From contig NZ_JANQLX010000008.1 of NCBI RefSeq assembly GCF_028280385.1, positions 62,001-126,000 on the forward strand: a stretch of 64,000 nucleotides of DNA. The letters run 5' to 3'. Below are positions 1 to 8,010 of this stretch, piece by piece. A program made the translations under genes and the position numbers. Source of the stretch: Allomuricauda sp. (GTDB taxonomy: Bacteria; Bacteroidota; Bacteroidia; Flavobacteriales; Flavobacteriaceae). The notes under the pieces are model-generated. The model had not been told where the DNA came from. It worked only from the letters and a program-made list of their open reading frames with translations, and did not search any database. Position 1 is the first letter of the stretch; every line of letters begins with the position of its first letter.

Positions 1-247
1 CCACGGGTTGCTTACAAATAAAAAGGCCTTTTTGATTACCGCGAAAGGCAGCGTTTACAAAGATACCCCTATGGAAAAATTGGATTTTCAAGAACCGTAT
101 TTGAAAGCTATTTTTCAGTTTATGGGCATTCCTGTTGATCAATCCTATGTTTTGGAGGGTACCAGCAATCCGATAATAGCCCAAGACAATAAAAAACGAA
201 TTCAAGAAGAAATAGATCAAACCCTTAAAATATATACCCATGAATAA
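1..247 (+). CDS. FMN-dependent NADH-azoreductase-like protein, C-terminal part
   Basis: Only the last 81 or so codons are in the window; the reading frame is open through base 2, so the true start lies upstream. The visible part, with HGLL followed by a strand (AFLITAKGS) and the DFQEPYLKAIFQFMGI segment, resembles the C-terminal half of the AzoR/NAD(P)H quinone reductase family, flavodoxin-fold cytoplasmic enzymes that pass two electrons from NADH through FMN to quinones or azo compounds. The FMN-binding N-terminus cannot be checked. The stop overlaps the start of the following cupin gene by 8 bases, so the two are probably co-transcribed. Family assignment is likely; the exact substrate is unknown. 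Confidence 0.7.
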   Translation, partial: HGLLTNKKAFLITAKGSVYKDTPMEKLDFQEPYLKAIFQFMGIPVDQSYVLEGTSNPIIAQDNKKRIQEEIDQTLKIYTHE

Positions 248-755
248 TGTAGCGGAAATAGATTACTTCAATGACGTTTTGGAAAACAATGCCAGCATTA
301 TACTTCCCGAGGAGGGAGAACAACTGCTGCTCAAGGAGATTGAATTTACCTTTAAAGTAACCAGTGAAATATCCAATGACCAACTTGGGGTTTATAAAAT
401 AACACTGAACCCCATGGCAATTGGCGCCAAGTTGCATTACCATCGATTTATGGACGAAACCTTTATTGTGGATAAAGGAGAGTTGACCCTCGTGGTGGGG
501 GACAAGGAATTCAAGGTTCCCAAAGGTTCCATTGCGTATGTGCCTAGATTTACTCCCCATGGGTTTCGAAACGATACCGATGAAAAAGTGGAACTGACCC
601 TGCTCTTTAATCCATCGCAGAAGCGGGAAGGGTTTTTCAGGGGATTGCATGAGACTTTGTCTGAAGAGCCCATAGACCCTGCAAAATACTTGAAGTTGTA
701 CAATAAGTACGATAGCTTTCCAGTAGATACTTCCAATATGATTCCAAGACGTTAG
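240..755 (+). CDS. Cupin-domain protein
   Basis: A 171-residue single-domain cupin without signal peptide, so cytoplasmic. Both cupin motifs are visible: motif 1 with His66, His68 and Glu73 (AKLHYHRFMDET then G80), and motif 2 with PKG at 94-96, His107 and Asn111. These give the usual three-His/one-Glu metal site, so it probably binds Fe, Mn or Zn. The C-terminal 50 residues form a polar tail. The family covers dioxygenases, isomerases and small-molecule sensors, and nothing here fixes the reaction. The overlap with the azoreductase-like gene suggests a shared role in quinone or aromatic compound metabolism, which is inference. Confidence 0.8.
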   Translation: MNNVAEIDYFNDVLENNASIILPEEGEQLLLKEIEFTFKVTSEISNDQLGVYKITLNPMAIGAKLHYHRFMDETFIVDKGELTLVVGDKEFKVPKGSIAYVPRFTPHGFRNDTDEKVELTLLFNPSQKREGFFRGLHETLSEEPIDPAKYLKLYNKYDSFPVDTSNMIPRR

Positions 756-783
756 GAGCGAGCTTGTTGGAAAAGGAAATTTT

Positions 784-810
784 GGGCCCTACAATGTTGG
801 GGCCTTTTTT
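784..810 (+). terminator. Rho-independent terminator after the cupin gene
   Basis: GGCCC at 785-789 pairs with GGGCC at 800-804 around a 10-base loop and is followed by six T. It lies between the cupin stop and the convergent serine hydrolase gene, so it fits termination of the plus-strand pair. Confidence 0.55.
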
Positions 811-1897
811 AATTGATATAGTTGGCAAGCCGTTCCCAAAGCAAATTGTCAAAACTGGAAGGACCTAAGAGGGATTCGCTGGCATCTTCTCCCAGTCTAA
901 CAATAACAAGCCCTTTACTGGGAACTATATAAAGTTTTTGGTCGTTTTTGCCCAGTCCAGCGTACATGTCGCTAGGGGCATTTGGAATAAGTTCCCCGTT
1001 AAATTGCAATTGGGAAGCTGGAGCCCTATAGCTGCTCTTGCCATTTAACCACCAAAGGTATCCATACGCTTTGTTCAGATCTTGGGAAGTGTTTTTCATG
1101 GCGTCCAGATACACTGGGTCGTCCAATATTTTTTCCCCGTTCCATTCCCCATTGGCAAGATTAAGCAGTCCAAACCGAGCCATGGCCCTTGCAGTGCTGA
1201 AGTAAACATTGTTGGTGCCACTGGTGGAAAACCAGAATCCGTCCATTCCAATTTTGTCCCTTAATTTTTGGTTGAAATAATCAAACCATTCCATGTCCGA
1301 GGCGTTGGCCACAACAGATTGCAATAAGGTGTACGGACCATTGTGGTAGGCCCATCGCGAACCTGCATCAGCAACATACAACAGACATTCTGGTGTGACG
1401 CAATCAAATTGCAGGTCGCTCATACCCGAGGTCATCGTGAGCTGATGCCTTACAGTAATCAGATTTTCTTTATCGGAAGACAAAGAGGTCCAACCGCTGC
1501 CCAAATAATCTGATGAAGTGTCCCCAATATTCAATAACCCTTCTTGCTGGGCAATTCCAACGGTAAATGCCGTTAATGTTTTTCCGGCAGACGCCCAGTA
1601 CCAGCTGGTGTTTTGCGTATGCTCGCCAAAATACCATTCCACAACGATTTTACCATCCTTTAAGATCATAAAGGCCAACGTTTCTTTTTCCTCAAGAAGA
1701 TCGTGCAGGGCCTGCTCGTTTTCCGTGTTCCATTCCAATGCTTCCGGTGTCAAAGTGTCCCATTCGTTGGATTGGGATGGCGGAAAGTACAGGTTGGATG
1801 GGTCAAGGGTCTCATCGGAAGCTGTATCAATGGAGTCCGTAGAGCAACTTACAGAGAAAAACAAAAGCACAATAAAGCCAACAAAGCGGGTTTTCAT
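809..1897 (-). CDS. Serine hydrolase, class C beta-lactamase-like lipoprotein
   Basis: A 362-residue exported protein. I chose the ATG at 1897 rather than the longer frame because it directly gives a lipoprotein signal peptide (MKTRFVGFIVLLFFSVSC, lipobox Cys18). The beta-lactamase class C/PBP4 fold is shown by the SxxK motif at Ser103-Lys106 (SAGK) and the YxN motif at Tyr184-Asn186 (YHN). The third KTG box is not obvious; the C-terminal strand IVPSKGLVIVRLG is typical of the esterase/peptidase members. Such proteins cleave D-amino acid peptides or esters rather than conferring resistance; the substrate cannot be told. It is transcribed divergently from rimO. Confidence 0.85.
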   Translation of the reverse strand: MKTRFVGFIVLLFFSVSCSTDSIDTASDETLDPSNLYFPPSQSNEWDTLTPEALEWNTENEQALHDLLEEKETLAFMILKDGKIVVEWYFGEHTQNTSWYWASAGKTLTAFTVGIAQQEGLLNIGDTSSDYLGSGWTSLSSDKENLITVRHQLTMTSGMSDLQFDCVTPECLLYVADAGSRWAYHNGPYTLLQSVVANASDMEWFDYFNQKLRDKIGMDGFWFSTSGTNNVYFSTARAMARFGLLNLANGEWNGEKILDDPVYLDAMKNTSQDLNKAYGYLWWLNGKSSYRAPASQLQFNGELIPNAPSDMYAGLGKNDQKLYIVPSKGLVIVRLGEDASESLLGPSSFDNLLWERLANYIN

Positions 1898-1993
1898 ATT
1901 GAAAATTTGAAATTGGACTGTTCTGCCCCCTAAAAGTTTAACGTGCTTATTCAAGAATTATGCGATAAAATCGACCATTTGCAGACCTTGTTG

Positions 1994-2001
1994 TATTTTT
2001 G
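1994..2001 (+). promoter_or_regulatory. Putative -7 promoter element for rimO
   Basis: TATTTTTG matches the Bacteroidota -7 consensus TAnnTTTG and lies 18 bases upstream of the rimO ATG. A TTTG at 978-981 of the same kilobase (1978-1981) is only 12 bases away, closer than the usual -33 spacing, so only the -7 box is supported. Confidence 0.45.
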
Positions 2002-2018
2002 CAGACCATAAAAAAAGT

Positions 2019-3320
2019 ATGCGTACCAAATCCCTAAAGAAGAACAAAATCAACGTTGTAACCCTGGGCTGTAGCAAAAATGTTTATGACTCCGAGGTAT
2101 TGATGGGACAGTTGCGGGCCAGCAACAAGGAAGTTGCACACGAGGAGGAAGGCAACGTAGTGGTGATCAATACCTGCGGGTTTATAGCCAATGCCAAGGA
2201 GGAAAGTGTCAACACCATATTGGAATATGTGCAGAAGAAAGAAGCGGGGGAAGTGGACAAGGTTTTTGTGACCGGCTGTCTAAGTGAGCGCTACAAGCCC
2301 GATTTACAGAAGGAAATCCCGGATGTGGACGAATATTTTGGAACAAGTGATCTCCCCAATCTGCTCAAAGCGCTGGGTGCGGATTATAAACACGAACTGC
2401 TTGGGGAGCGCTTGACCACAACCCCCAAGAACTACGCTTACCTTAAAATAGCTGAGGGCTGTGACAGGCCGTGTTCTTTTTGTGCCATTCCCTTAATGCG
2501 GGGCAAGCACAAAAGCACCCCTATAGAAGAGTTGGTTGCAGAGGCCGGGAAATTGGCCGCCAATGGGGTGAAAGAACTTATTTTGATAGCCCAGGACCTT
2601 ACATATTATGGTCTTGATCTCTATAAGAAGAGAAACTTGGCCGAATTGTTAGAGGCTTTGTCCAAAGTGGATGGAATTGAGTGGATTCGCCTACACTATG
2701 CGTTCCCAACAGGATTCCCCATGGATGTGTTGGAACTTATGGCCAAAGAACCCAAAATCTGCAATTATATAGATATACCGTTGCAGCATATTTCCGATTC
2801 CATTTTAAAAAGTATGCGCAGGGGTACCACCCAGGCCAAAACCACCCAATTATTGAAGGATTTTAGGGCATCCGTACCGGGAATGGCCATCAGGACCACA
2901 TTGATCGTGGGCTATCCTGGAGAAACCGAAGAAGACTTTCAAACATTGAAAACATGGGTCAAGGACATGCGGTTTGAGCGCCTTGGCTGTTTTACCTACA
3001 GTCATGAAGAAAACACCCATGCATATAATCTGGACGATGACGTACCTGAAGCAATAAAACAACAGCGTGCCAATGAAATCATGGAGTTGCAATCCCAGAT
3101 ATCATGGGAGCTCAACCAAGAAAAAATTGGCAACACTTATAAATGTATCATAGATCGCAAAGAGGGCAACCATTTTGTGGGCCGGACCGAGTTTGATTCT
3201 CCGGATGTTGACAATGAAGTATTGATCGATGCTAGCAAGCACTACCTTAAAATTGGCGATTTTGCCCAAATCAAGATTTTTGATGCAGCCGATTTCGATT
3301 TATATGGCGAACCTGTTTAA
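2019..3320 (+). CDS. rimO: Ribosomal protein uS12 methylthiotransferase RimO
   Basis: A 433-residue cytoplasmic radical-SAM enzyme that adds a methylthio group to an aspartate of ribosomal protein S12. The N-terminal methylthiotransferase domain carries the three auxiliary cluster cysteines, Cys18 (LGCSKN), Cys53 (NTCGF) and Cys87 (TGCLSERY). The radical-SAM cluster motif CxxxCxxC is at Cys148, Cys152 and Cys155 (GCDRPCSFC). The final 65 residues fit a TRAM domain. Length and the SKN/FGTSDLP signatures separate RimO from MiaB. It appears monocistronic, read from a -7 box just upstream, and is followed by the DoxX gene after 99 bases. Confidence 0.97.
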   Translation: MRTKSLKKNKINVVTLGCSKNVYDSEVLMGQLRASNKEVAHEEEGNVVVINTCGFIANAKEESVNTILEYVQKKEAGEVDKVFVTGCLSERYKPDLQKEIPDVDEYFGTSDLPNLLKALGADYKHELLGERLTTTPKNYAYLKIAEGCDRPCSFCAIPLMRGKHKSTPIEELVAEAGKLAANGVKELILIAQDLTYYGLDLYKKRNLAELLEALSKVDGIEWIRLHYAFPTGFPMDVLELMAKEPKICNYIDIPLQHISDSILKSMRRGTTQAKTTQLLKDFRASVPGMAIRTTLIVGYPGETEEDFQTLKTWVKDMRFERLGCFTYSHEENTHAYNLDDDVPEAIKQQRANEIMELQSQISWELNQEKIGNTYKCIIDRKEGNHFVGRTEFDSPDVDNEVLIDASKHYLKIGDFAQIKIFDAADFDLYGEPV

Positions 3321-3380
3321 AAGTTTGGGTGGAACTATGCCGCATTGATATTTATCATTTTTACATTTTCTGTTGATTTG

Positions 3381-3411
3381 TAGCTTTGATTTGTTTATTT
3401 TCAATCAAAGC
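3381..3411 (+). promoter_or_regulatory. -7 box overlapping a 9-bp inverted repeat before doxX
   Basis: TAGCTTTG at 3381-3388 matches TAnnTTTG. GCTTTGATT (3383-3391) and AATCAAAGC (3403-3411) form a perfect 9-bp inverted repeat with an 11-base spacer, ending 8 bases before the DoxX ATG. The overlap with the -7 box suggests an operator, but a hairpin ending rimO transcripts is also possible although no T run follows. Confidence 0.35.
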
Positions 3412-3419
3412 ACAATCCA

Positions 3420-3896
3420 ATGGCACATACTTCAAATGACCGCTGGGTCAAAATCAGTATTACCATCCTTAGAATACTTGTGGGATGGCATTTTTTGTAC
3501 GAGGGAGTGGTTAAATTATACAATCCGGAATGGACATCTTTTGGTTACCTCGCCTCGGCTCAAGGTCCACTAAAACCCCTCTTTACCATGTTGGCCCAAG
3601 CTCCGGTCCTAGACTGGGTGGATACGTTGAACGTAGTGGCACTTATCACTGTTGGGATCACCTTCCTTTTGGGCATTTTTGAAAAAAAGGGTGCCCTGGT
3701 CGGCATTGGATTGTTGGCATTGTACTATTTGGCACATCCGTCGTTTCCTGGCTTTCCACAAATCAATGTGGAGGGGAACTATTGGTTGGTGAACAAAAAC
3801 TTGATTGAACTGATGGTCTGTGTGCTGATCTACAACTTCCCGACCGGACAGTTTTTTGGACTAGGATATTTTATAAAAACAATAAACCCAAAATAA
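3420..3896 (+). CDS. DoxX family membrane protein
   Basis: A 158-residue integral membrane protein with four predicted hydrophobic segments (around 10-30, 68-88, 90-110 and 125-148). The N-terminal run RILVGWHFLYEGVVKL is the family hallmark seen in DoxX/DoxD proteins. Members are small inner-membrane proteins linked to quinone or thiosulfate oxidation in archaea, but for most bacteria the function is unknown. It sits 6 bases upstream of a Tat-exported oxidoreductase, so the DoxX protein may provide a membrane partner or electron outlet for that enzyme. That pairing is inference from spacing. Confidence 0.85.
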   Translation: MAHTSNDRWVKISITILRILVGWHFLYEGVVKLYNPEWTSFGYLASAQGPLKPLFTMLAQAPVLDWVDTLNVVALITVGITFLLGIFEKKGALVGIGLLALYYLAHPSFPGFPQINVEGNYWLVNKNLIELMVCVLIYNFPTGQFFGLGYFIKTINPK

Positions 3897-3902
3897 ATAG
3901 CA

Positions 3903-5525
3903 ATGAAGTGGACTAGGAGAGATCTTTTAAAAGGTTTGGGTGGTTTGCCCATTTTAGGTGCGGTCTGGTGGGCAGGCGCTGCCAATACAGTATACAACAG
4001 GAAAGAAAGATCCAAGATTTTGAAACAGTTGAATATTAGACCTTCACTGCCACCTACGGTCCCTAGCATTGATGGGGAACCGGTCAGGGTTGGAATTGTG
4101 GGCTTTGGTATTCGCGGGGAACAGCTTTGCCGCTCGTTGGGCTTTGCTACTGACGAATGGGTTGAAGATATGAAATTGGCTGCCCAGGAAGATCCCAATC
4201 ACAAGGCTTTGGAAGATTTTCAAAAACAGGATAAGCTAAACGTAAAATTGGTTGGGGTATGTGATGTTTTTGATGTCAGGGCCGAAAAGGCACTGCGCTC
4301 ATTTACCTCTGATGATAATGCCATAAAGCGATATACCACATTTACGGAGATGGTGGAAAGTGGTGAGGTGGATGCAGTGGTCATTGCCACGCCAGACCAC
4401 TGGCATGCGCCCATGGCCATTGAAGCCCTTAACAATAACGTGCACGTATATGTGGAGAAGCCCATGACACATACCGTTTCCGAAACCTATGAACTTCGCA
4501 ATGCGGCCAAAGCTTCCAAAGCGATACTCCAGGTGGGACATCAGCATAGACAGACCCTAAGTTTTAGTACGGCACGGGATATTGTGGAAAAAGGAACCTT
4601 GGGCCATGTATCCTTGATTCAAACCAATACCAACCGTAACGATGATAATGGTGCCTGGAACTACGATATACATGAAAAGGCCAGTCCCCAAACCATAGAC
4701 TGGGACCAATTTTTAGGTTCTGCACCCAAGGTGCCGTTCAATAAAAATCATTTTTTCAGATGGCGCAAGTGGTGGGCCTACGGGTCTGGATTATCCGGTG
4801 ACCTGCTTACCCATGATTACGACCGTCTTAATTGTGTGCTGAAAATGGGAATTCCAGAATCTGTGAGTGCCTCAGGAGGTATATATACCCATAACGATGG
4901 GAGAAATGTGCCCGATGTGCTTCAGGTGAATATGGAATTTCCCAATTTTACCACTGGCAGTAGTCAAGCTAAGGGAAAAGAAAAGGGAATGACCTTTTGC
5001 TATAGTGCATCCTTGGGGAATTCGTACGGAAGGCCGACCATATTGATGGGTCATGATGCCACCATGGAGCTTGGCAACCGATTGACGGTCTGGCCAGATG
5101 CTGCATCCACCAGATATGGCGAAATGTTGGAACTGGGCAAGATGCAACCCAATGTCCCCATTTACCAATATAACCCTGCGGCCAATGTGCCGGATGCCAT
5201 TTCTTCGGCAACCTCCCAGTACTTTGCGGATAAGGGGTTAATGTGGACCTATATCAATGGGGTTCGCGTAGATTCCACCTTCTTGCACATGCGGGAGTGG
5301 TTAAGTGTCATCAAAAACGGGGGTAAGGTAAGTTGCGGTATCCAGGAAGGATTTGAAGAAGCAATAGCTGCGCATATGGCAGGACTCTCATGGAAATTGG
5401 GCAAAAAAATCGAATGGGACACTGCCACGGAACAACTTAAACCCATTGAAGGAATCAATTTTGACGAGGTTTTACTTTACAATGGCAAATGGGAACATGC
5501 TGTCCCCATGGAGGAGGAAGCCTAG
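3903..5525 (+). CDS. Tat-exported Gfo/Idh/MocA family oxidoreductase
   Basis: A 540-residue NAD(P)-dependent sugar oxidoreductase. The N-terminus has a twin-arginine signal (TRRDLLKGLGG, Arg5-Arg6) so it is exported folded with its cofactor. The Rossmann motif is at Gly67-Gly72 (VGFGIRG). The typical ATPDHWHAP and VEKPMTHT segments near residues 160-190 mark the Gfo/Idh/MocA fold; EKP contains the catalytic lysine of the family. Periplasmic members include GH109 glycosidases that use NAD+ without net redox change, and dehydrogenases acting on sugars; I cannot decide between them. It is co-transcribed with DoxX and ends directly against the convergent SRPBCC gene. Confidence 0.88.
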   Translation: MKWTRRDLLKGLGGLPILGAVWWAGAANTVYNRKERSKILKQLNIRPSLPPTVPSIDGEPVRVGIVGFGIRGEQLCRSLGFATDEWVEDMKLAAQEDPNHKALEDFQKQDKLNVKLVGVCDVFDVRAEKALRSFTSDDNAIKRYTTFTEMVESGEVDAVVIATPDHWHAPMAIEALNNNVHVYVEKPMTHTVSETYELRNAAKASKAILQVGHQHRQTLSFSTARDIVEKGTLGHVSLIQTNTNRNDDNGAWNYDIHEKASPQTIDWDQFLGSAPKVPFNKNHFFRWRKWWAYGSGLSGDLLTHDYDRLNCVLKMGIPESVSASGGIYTHNDGRNVPDVLQVNMEFPNFTTGSSQAKGKEKGMTFCYSASLGNSYGRPTILMGHDATMELGNRLTVWPDAASTRYGEMLELGKMQPNVPIYQYNPAANVPDAISSATSQYFADKGLMWTYINGVRVDSTFLHMREWLSVIKNGGKVSCGIQEGFEEAIAAHMAGLSWKLGKKIEWDTATEQLKPIEGINFDEVLLYNGKWEHAVPMEEEA

Positions 5526-6038
5526 CTACATGTTGACAAATTCATAGCCGGATAGCGGGATATTCCGTAGGTCAAATTCCGTTTCATTGAGCAAAATTCC
5601 ATGCTCCAAATATGCTTTTAGGTTGGCAAGCCAAAAAGTCCAGCCATTGCTACAACCATGGTGAATATTGAGCTTGCTCTTTTCATCAGTGGGGATTTCG
5701 TGCTGTTTTAAGGTGACCAAAACTGCGGTGGGGTGTTCTTCCAAACTAACGGATACCTTGCTGTCCGCAAAGGTAATTTCCAAAAAGTCCTTTCCATTGG
5801 CCTTTAATACTTTCCCATTTTCCTCTCCGTCCCAGTTGTGCCATTTCCATGTGTAATTGTCGCCGGCCTGGATATTCTCGTCAGCTTTACGGTGTTGGCC
5901 ATTGGCCGGGGTATATATCGCGCTCGATAAAAACCAAGCGCAAATACCTTCGGAGGTGCCCCAACACCAATAAAGTTTTTCCATGGAGGCTTTTATGAAA
6001 ATTTTCTTGTTAAAACAGTCAAAACTTAAATTACTCAT
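5526..6038 (-). CDS. SRPBCC (START-like) domain protein
   Basis: A 170-residue soluble protein with no signal peptide. The N-terminal KKIFIKASMEKLYWCWGTSEG resembles the opening strand and helix of AHSA1/SRPBCC hydrophobic-ligand-binding folds, and the C-terminal SNGWTFWLANLKAYLEHG is the usual long closing helix. These proteins bind lipids or act as Aha1-type co-chaperones; no ligand can be named. The start ATG overlaps the stop of the upstream class A-like hydrolase (ATGA), so the minus-strand genes from 7894 to 5526 form one run. Confidence 0.75.
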   Translation of the reverse strand: MSNLSFDCFNKKIFIKASMEKLYWCWGTSEGICAWFLSSAIYTPANGQHRKADENIQAGDNYTWKWHNWDGEENGKVLKANGKDFLEITFADSKVSVSLEEHPTAVLVTLKQHEIPTDEKSKLNIHHGCSNGWTFWLANLKAYLEHGILLNETEFDLRNIPLSGYEFVNM

Positions 6039-7192
6039 CGTTTTCGGTTTAGTTCTATCTGATAGATTTCCCTTCCCAATTGTGCCAAAAATGGGATGCC
6101 AACTTCGTCATATTCATAGACGTTATCATTAAAGATACCATCTTTATTGACCAATATGGTGGCAGTAACCATAAATTCAATATCATTTTTAACATCCCGT
6201 ATATAGGCACAATCAGTCAATGTGCCATAGGCATAACCCACCTTGTTGTAGATTTTAATATGCTCTGGAATGGGATCTTGGGAATCCCCGTACATAAGGA
6301 ACTTTACGTAGCTATCGTAATAGACCTCAGGGTCATAGCCCAAATCTGGAGGTAGGGTATGCATGGCATCCAATAACAATTGATGCTGCTCTGGACTGAG
6401 GTTAAACCGTTCTTCCTTTGGAAAGGCATCTGGAAAAATGATTCGCTTTAGCAAAGCATGCTGTGCTTGAATGGGATAATGGTTTTTTAACGAAAAATTG
6501 AAGGGCTCGTTTTGGAGTCCATCCTCATCATAATACCCAATGCCCTTCTTTACGCCCTGAATGGTCAGTTCTTCTGGGGTGGAATTGATAATGGGTTCGC
6601 TGATAGCGGTTGTGGAATCATTGAGATAAATGACCAAGGATTTGGTGGTGACTTCATCCGCATTGGGGGTAGAGAGGCGATGGGAAATCCTAATGGGATG
6701 CACGCCCTTGGATCTCATACGATGGTTGAGGTTGTCTGTACCCAGAAACTCAATCAGCCGGTTGTTGGCTGCATTGTCAGACACCGCGAAAATTTCCGAA
6801 ACCGCTTTCGCAAAAGTGGTTTCTATGGAATCCCCTTCAATATAGAACCTACTGTTGGCGGATAAGCTGTCCACTTCATTGAGCTTTTCCAGAGCCGCCA
6901 CCGCAGCAGGAAACTTAACGGTACTTGCAGGATAAAAGTAACGATCACTGTTCACCTGAAAATCATGGTCCGCGAATTGGACACTATCGTTTTGCCTATT
7001 TATTTGGGTATATCTTATCTGCACTTCATATTGCTCCAAACTATCCATTACTTGTTTAATGCTGACATGCTGTGAGTCCAGTGCCTGTTCCAAAGGACTG
7101 ACGTCCGGAGCTTTGTTACAGGCCATGGCCAACACAAGGGCCGCCATTGACAACCACCATATGGTTGGGGCAGTTTTAATTTTCGTAACCAT
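6035..7192 (-). CDS. Class A beta-lactamase-like serine hydrolase lipoprotein
   Basis: A 385-residue lipoprotein (signal peptide, lipobox AMAC with Cys25). It shows the three class A/transpeptidase motifs: Ser90-x-x-Lys93 (STVK), SDN at 138-140 and a KVG triad in IYNKVGYAYG near residue 325. Class A beta-lactamases are about 290 residues, so this one has roughly 90 extra, mostly in the middle. The preserved SDN and missing obvious Glu166 loop make a carboxypeptidase or other hydrolase as likely as a true beta-lactamase. It overlaps both neighbours, the 87-residue protein by 17 bases and the SRPBCC gene by 4. Confidence 0.82.
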   Translation of the reverse strand: MVTKIKTAPTIWWLSMAALVLAMACNKAPDVSPLEQALDSQHVSIKQVMDSLEQYEVQIRYTQINRQNDSVQFADHDFQVNSDRYFYPASTVKFPAAVAALEKLNEVDSLSANSRFYIEGDSIETTFAKAVSEIFAVSDNAANNRLIEFLGTDNLNHRMRSKGVHPIRISHRLSTPNADEVTTKSLVIYLNDSTTAISEPIINSTPEELTIQGVKKGIGYYDEDGLQNEPFNFSLKNHYPIQAQHALLKRIIFPDAFPKEERFNLSPEQHQLLLDAMHTLPPDLGYDPEVYYDSYVKFLMYGDSQDPIPEHIKIYNKVGYAYGTLTDCAYIRDVKNDIEFMVTATILVNKDGIFNDNVYEYDEVGIPFLAQLGREIYQIELNRKR

Positions 7193-7439
7193 CCAAATAA
7201 ATTTCTCCTCGATGAGGTTTTAAAATGTCCCGTACTTCCTTCAATTCAAATTCAGCAACCACCATAAAGGCAATACTGTGCGTTGGACTTAAGTGTTTAT
7301 GTCCCGTGATATCAAACTTCAGCTCTTCTATGATGATAAACTCTTCCAAATGCTTTTGGTAGTGCACGGCAGTCTTGGCAGCCCCGGGTCCCCTAAAATC
7401 CCAAATGATCTTTATTTTTCTATCCAATACCTTGTCCAT
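7176..7439 (-). CDS. Small conserved-looking protein of unknown function
   Basis: An 87-residue protein I do not recognise. It has no signal peptide or membrane segment. The order of a strand (KIKIIWDFRG), helix (AKTAVHYQKHLEEF), strand, and a His-containing loop (GHKHLSPTHSIAFMVV) suggests a compact alpha/beta ferredoxin-like fold. Support for it being real comes from good codon structure, its position two bases after the SRPBCC gene, and its 17-base overlap with the next lipoprotein gene. A role linked to those neighbours is inference. Confidence 0.7.
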   Translation of the reverse strand: MDKVLDRKIKIIWDFRGPGAAKTAVHYQKHLEEFIIIEELKFDITGHKHLSPTHSIAFMVVAEFELKEVRDILKPHRGEIYLDGYEN

Positions 7440-7441
7440 AA

Positions 7442-7894
7442 CTAGCTATCCAATACAGAGGTTCCTGATTCGGCAAAAGCTTTAAAATCCGAAAGATATT
7501 TCATGGATTGCTTTTTAAATGCCCCGGGCATCAAAAAGGCCATTAATTTCATGCCCAGTCCGGAAAACTGGAATTCACTCTCAGAGGTCCAAATGGTCTT
7601 GCCGTCTTCTTCTTCAAAAAAGTTTTTTTGGATGTTGTGCACCCCTTTGGTATCGTAGGTAGTGTGAAATTCGTCTGGAAAATTTCGTTTGATGATGGTT
7701 TCCACCATTTCAAACTCCCGCTTTCCCATTTTGTACTTTAAGCCCATCTGCGCCCCTTCGGTACCTGGGTTATTGGAGAGGTGTTCATAACCCACAAGCC
7801 CTTTTTGCCAATGTTTCATGTTTTCCGGATCATCCAATTTTTTCAGGAATTCCTCCCGGGGAAGATCAATGGTAATTTTACAAGTATATTTCAT
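7442..7894 (-). CDS. SRPBCC family protein
   Basis: A 150-residue cytoplasmic protein with a START-like/polyketide-cyclase fold: the opening strand MKYTCKITIDLP, the helix EEFLKKLDDPENMKHWQKGL, a central antiparallel sheet (FEMVETIIKR, WTSESEFQF) and a long C-terminal helix. It is the first gene of a four-gene minus-strand run, divergent from the PPIase operon. A hydrophobic ligand is expected for the fold but cannot be named. It is not closely similar to the other SRPBCC protein at 5526-6038. Confidence 0.78.
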   Translation of the reverse strand: MKYTCKITIDLPREEFLKKLDDPENMKHWQKGLVGYEHLSNNPGTEGAQMGLKYKMGKREFEMVETIIKRNFPDEFHTTYDTKGVHNIQKNFFEEEDGKTIWTSESEFQFSGLGMKLMAFLMPGAFKKQSMKYLSDFKAFAESGTSVLDS

Positions 7895-7998
7895 TAGTAT
7901 AGGTTCTGCTACTAATGTAGTAAAATATACAATGGTCCGGACCTACTAAAAATCTGTTAAGTACCCGTACCCAAGCTTGTAGGGCATTAAGTAATTGT

Positions 7999-8006
7999 TA
8001 TTTTTG
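7999..8006 (+). promoter_or_regulatory. Putative -7 element for the PPIase/MoxR operon
   Basis: TATTTTTG matches TAnnTTTG and ends only four bases before the ATG at 8011. With the usual spacing the transcript would start at or next to the start codon, so translation may be leaderless. No clear -33 TTG box at standard distance was found. Confidence 0.4.
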
Positions 8007-8010
8007 CGGA

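Noticed and set aside
225..650. Minus-strand frame of 141 codons over the cupin gene
   Set aside because: Lies wholly antisense to a well-supported cupin gene with both metal motifs; it has no domain character of its own.
1518..1910. Plus-strand frame of 130 codons over the class C-like hydrolase
   Set aside because: Antisense shadow of a lipoprotein gene with SxxK and YxN motifs.
6035..7192. Resistance-type class A beta-lactamase
   Set aside because: SxxK, SDN and KxG motifs are present but the protein is some 90 residues too long and a clear Glu166 loop was not found; called only as a beta-lactamase-like hydrolase.
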